Assembly (NCBI GenBank): GCA_035640455.1
Contig: DASQWB010000131.1
Coordinates: 1-29,481, forward strand
DNA: 29,481 nt
Origin: AC-50 sp035640455
Lineage (GTDB): Bacteria; Actinomycetota; Thermoleophilia; Gaiellales; Gaiellaceae
Direction: 5' to 3'
The notes below the pieces were generated by a model. That model ran no database searches and was not told the origin of the DNA. It saw only the letters and a list, made by a program, of their open reading frames with translations. The translations under genes were made by a program, and so were the position numbers. Of this stretch, positions 29,366-29,481 are shown piece by piece (positions within the stretch are counted from its first letter, which is position 1; each line of letters opens with the position of its first letter).

Positions 29366-29481
29366 CTCATACCTCCTGTGTCGTCAGGGCGCTGGAAGCG
29401 GGGCCGCGTTGCGGCCGGAGCAGCGTGCGCAGCTGCGTCGTCACTCGGCGCCTCGCTGATTCCGGAGCGGCGGGTCGAGCC
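29366..29481. other. Window end, unassigned
   Basis: The last 116 bases hold the leader and RBS of the secreted cupin. On the minus strand one frame reads from the window edge to a TGA overlapping that RBS region (ending ALTTQEV), and another to an earlier TGA (ending QRGAE); either could be the C-terminus of an upstream gene, but neither can be recognised. Confidence 0.3.

Overview
The window is a high-GC bacterial chromosome segment with strongly GC-biased third codon positions, many GTG starts and 4-base GTGA/ATGA gene overlaps. The set of housekeeping proteins (DnaE, Lgt, ScpA/ScpB, a one-domain RsuA/RluB pseudouridine synthase, TrpS, AroF-TyrA-AroA, Cmk, PlsC, Der, GpsA, MetK) together with GYD, GerMN and DUF839 proteins fits a high-GC actinobacterium. 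A deep-branching soil lineage such as Thermoleophilia/Gaiellales is my best guess; this is inference, because there is no rRNA to settle it. No rRNA, tRNA, IS element, prophage or CRISPR array is visible.

Layout. 1-3607: the 3' part of dnaE, a cupin, an SRPBCC protein, and an ECF sigma factor overlapping a membrane-anchored putative anti-sigma factor. 3601-4226: a small intergenic island with a 53-residue single-TM poly-glycine protein, a tRNA T-arm-like hairpin, flanking 16-base direct repeats and a 67-residue conserved-looking small protein. 4246-6483: lgt-scpA-scpB. 6610-7915: three minus-strand genes (cupin, GYD, GerMN) lying between scpB and rluB. 8650-14438: a secretome block with a DUF839/PhoX-like protein, a small surface protein and a 1251-residue secreted phosphodiesterase/5'-nucleotidase fusion, suggesting extracellular phosphorus or nucleotide scavenging. 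14550-16076: trpS and a small hypothetical. 16233-26201: a tight co-directional cluster aroF-tyrA-aroA-cmk-plsC-der-gpsA-DUF3352-metK. 26248-27256: an HTH-nucleotidyltransferase (MNT) gene with a frame-disrupted HEPN-like partner. 27253-28820: a DtxR-family regulator divergent from a ZIP metal transporter, with a perfect inverted-repeat operator between them. 28874-29365: a secreted cupin.

The least expected signal is a 71-base element present twice in opposite orientation (7011-7081 minus, 17306-17376 plus; 64/71 identical). It contains an 11-bp hairpin whose differences between copies preserve base pairing. It sits at the 5' end of tyrA in one copy and directly in front of a cupin gene in the other. 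In the cupin copy the same start codon opens an 8-codon mini-ORF whose TGA overlaps the cupin ATG. This looks like a structured cis-regulatory leader or a small dispersed element. A second observation is an EPSP synthase (AroA) whose N-terminal K-S-x-S-x-R active-site motif reads K-G-I-C-Q-R while all its other motifs are intact.
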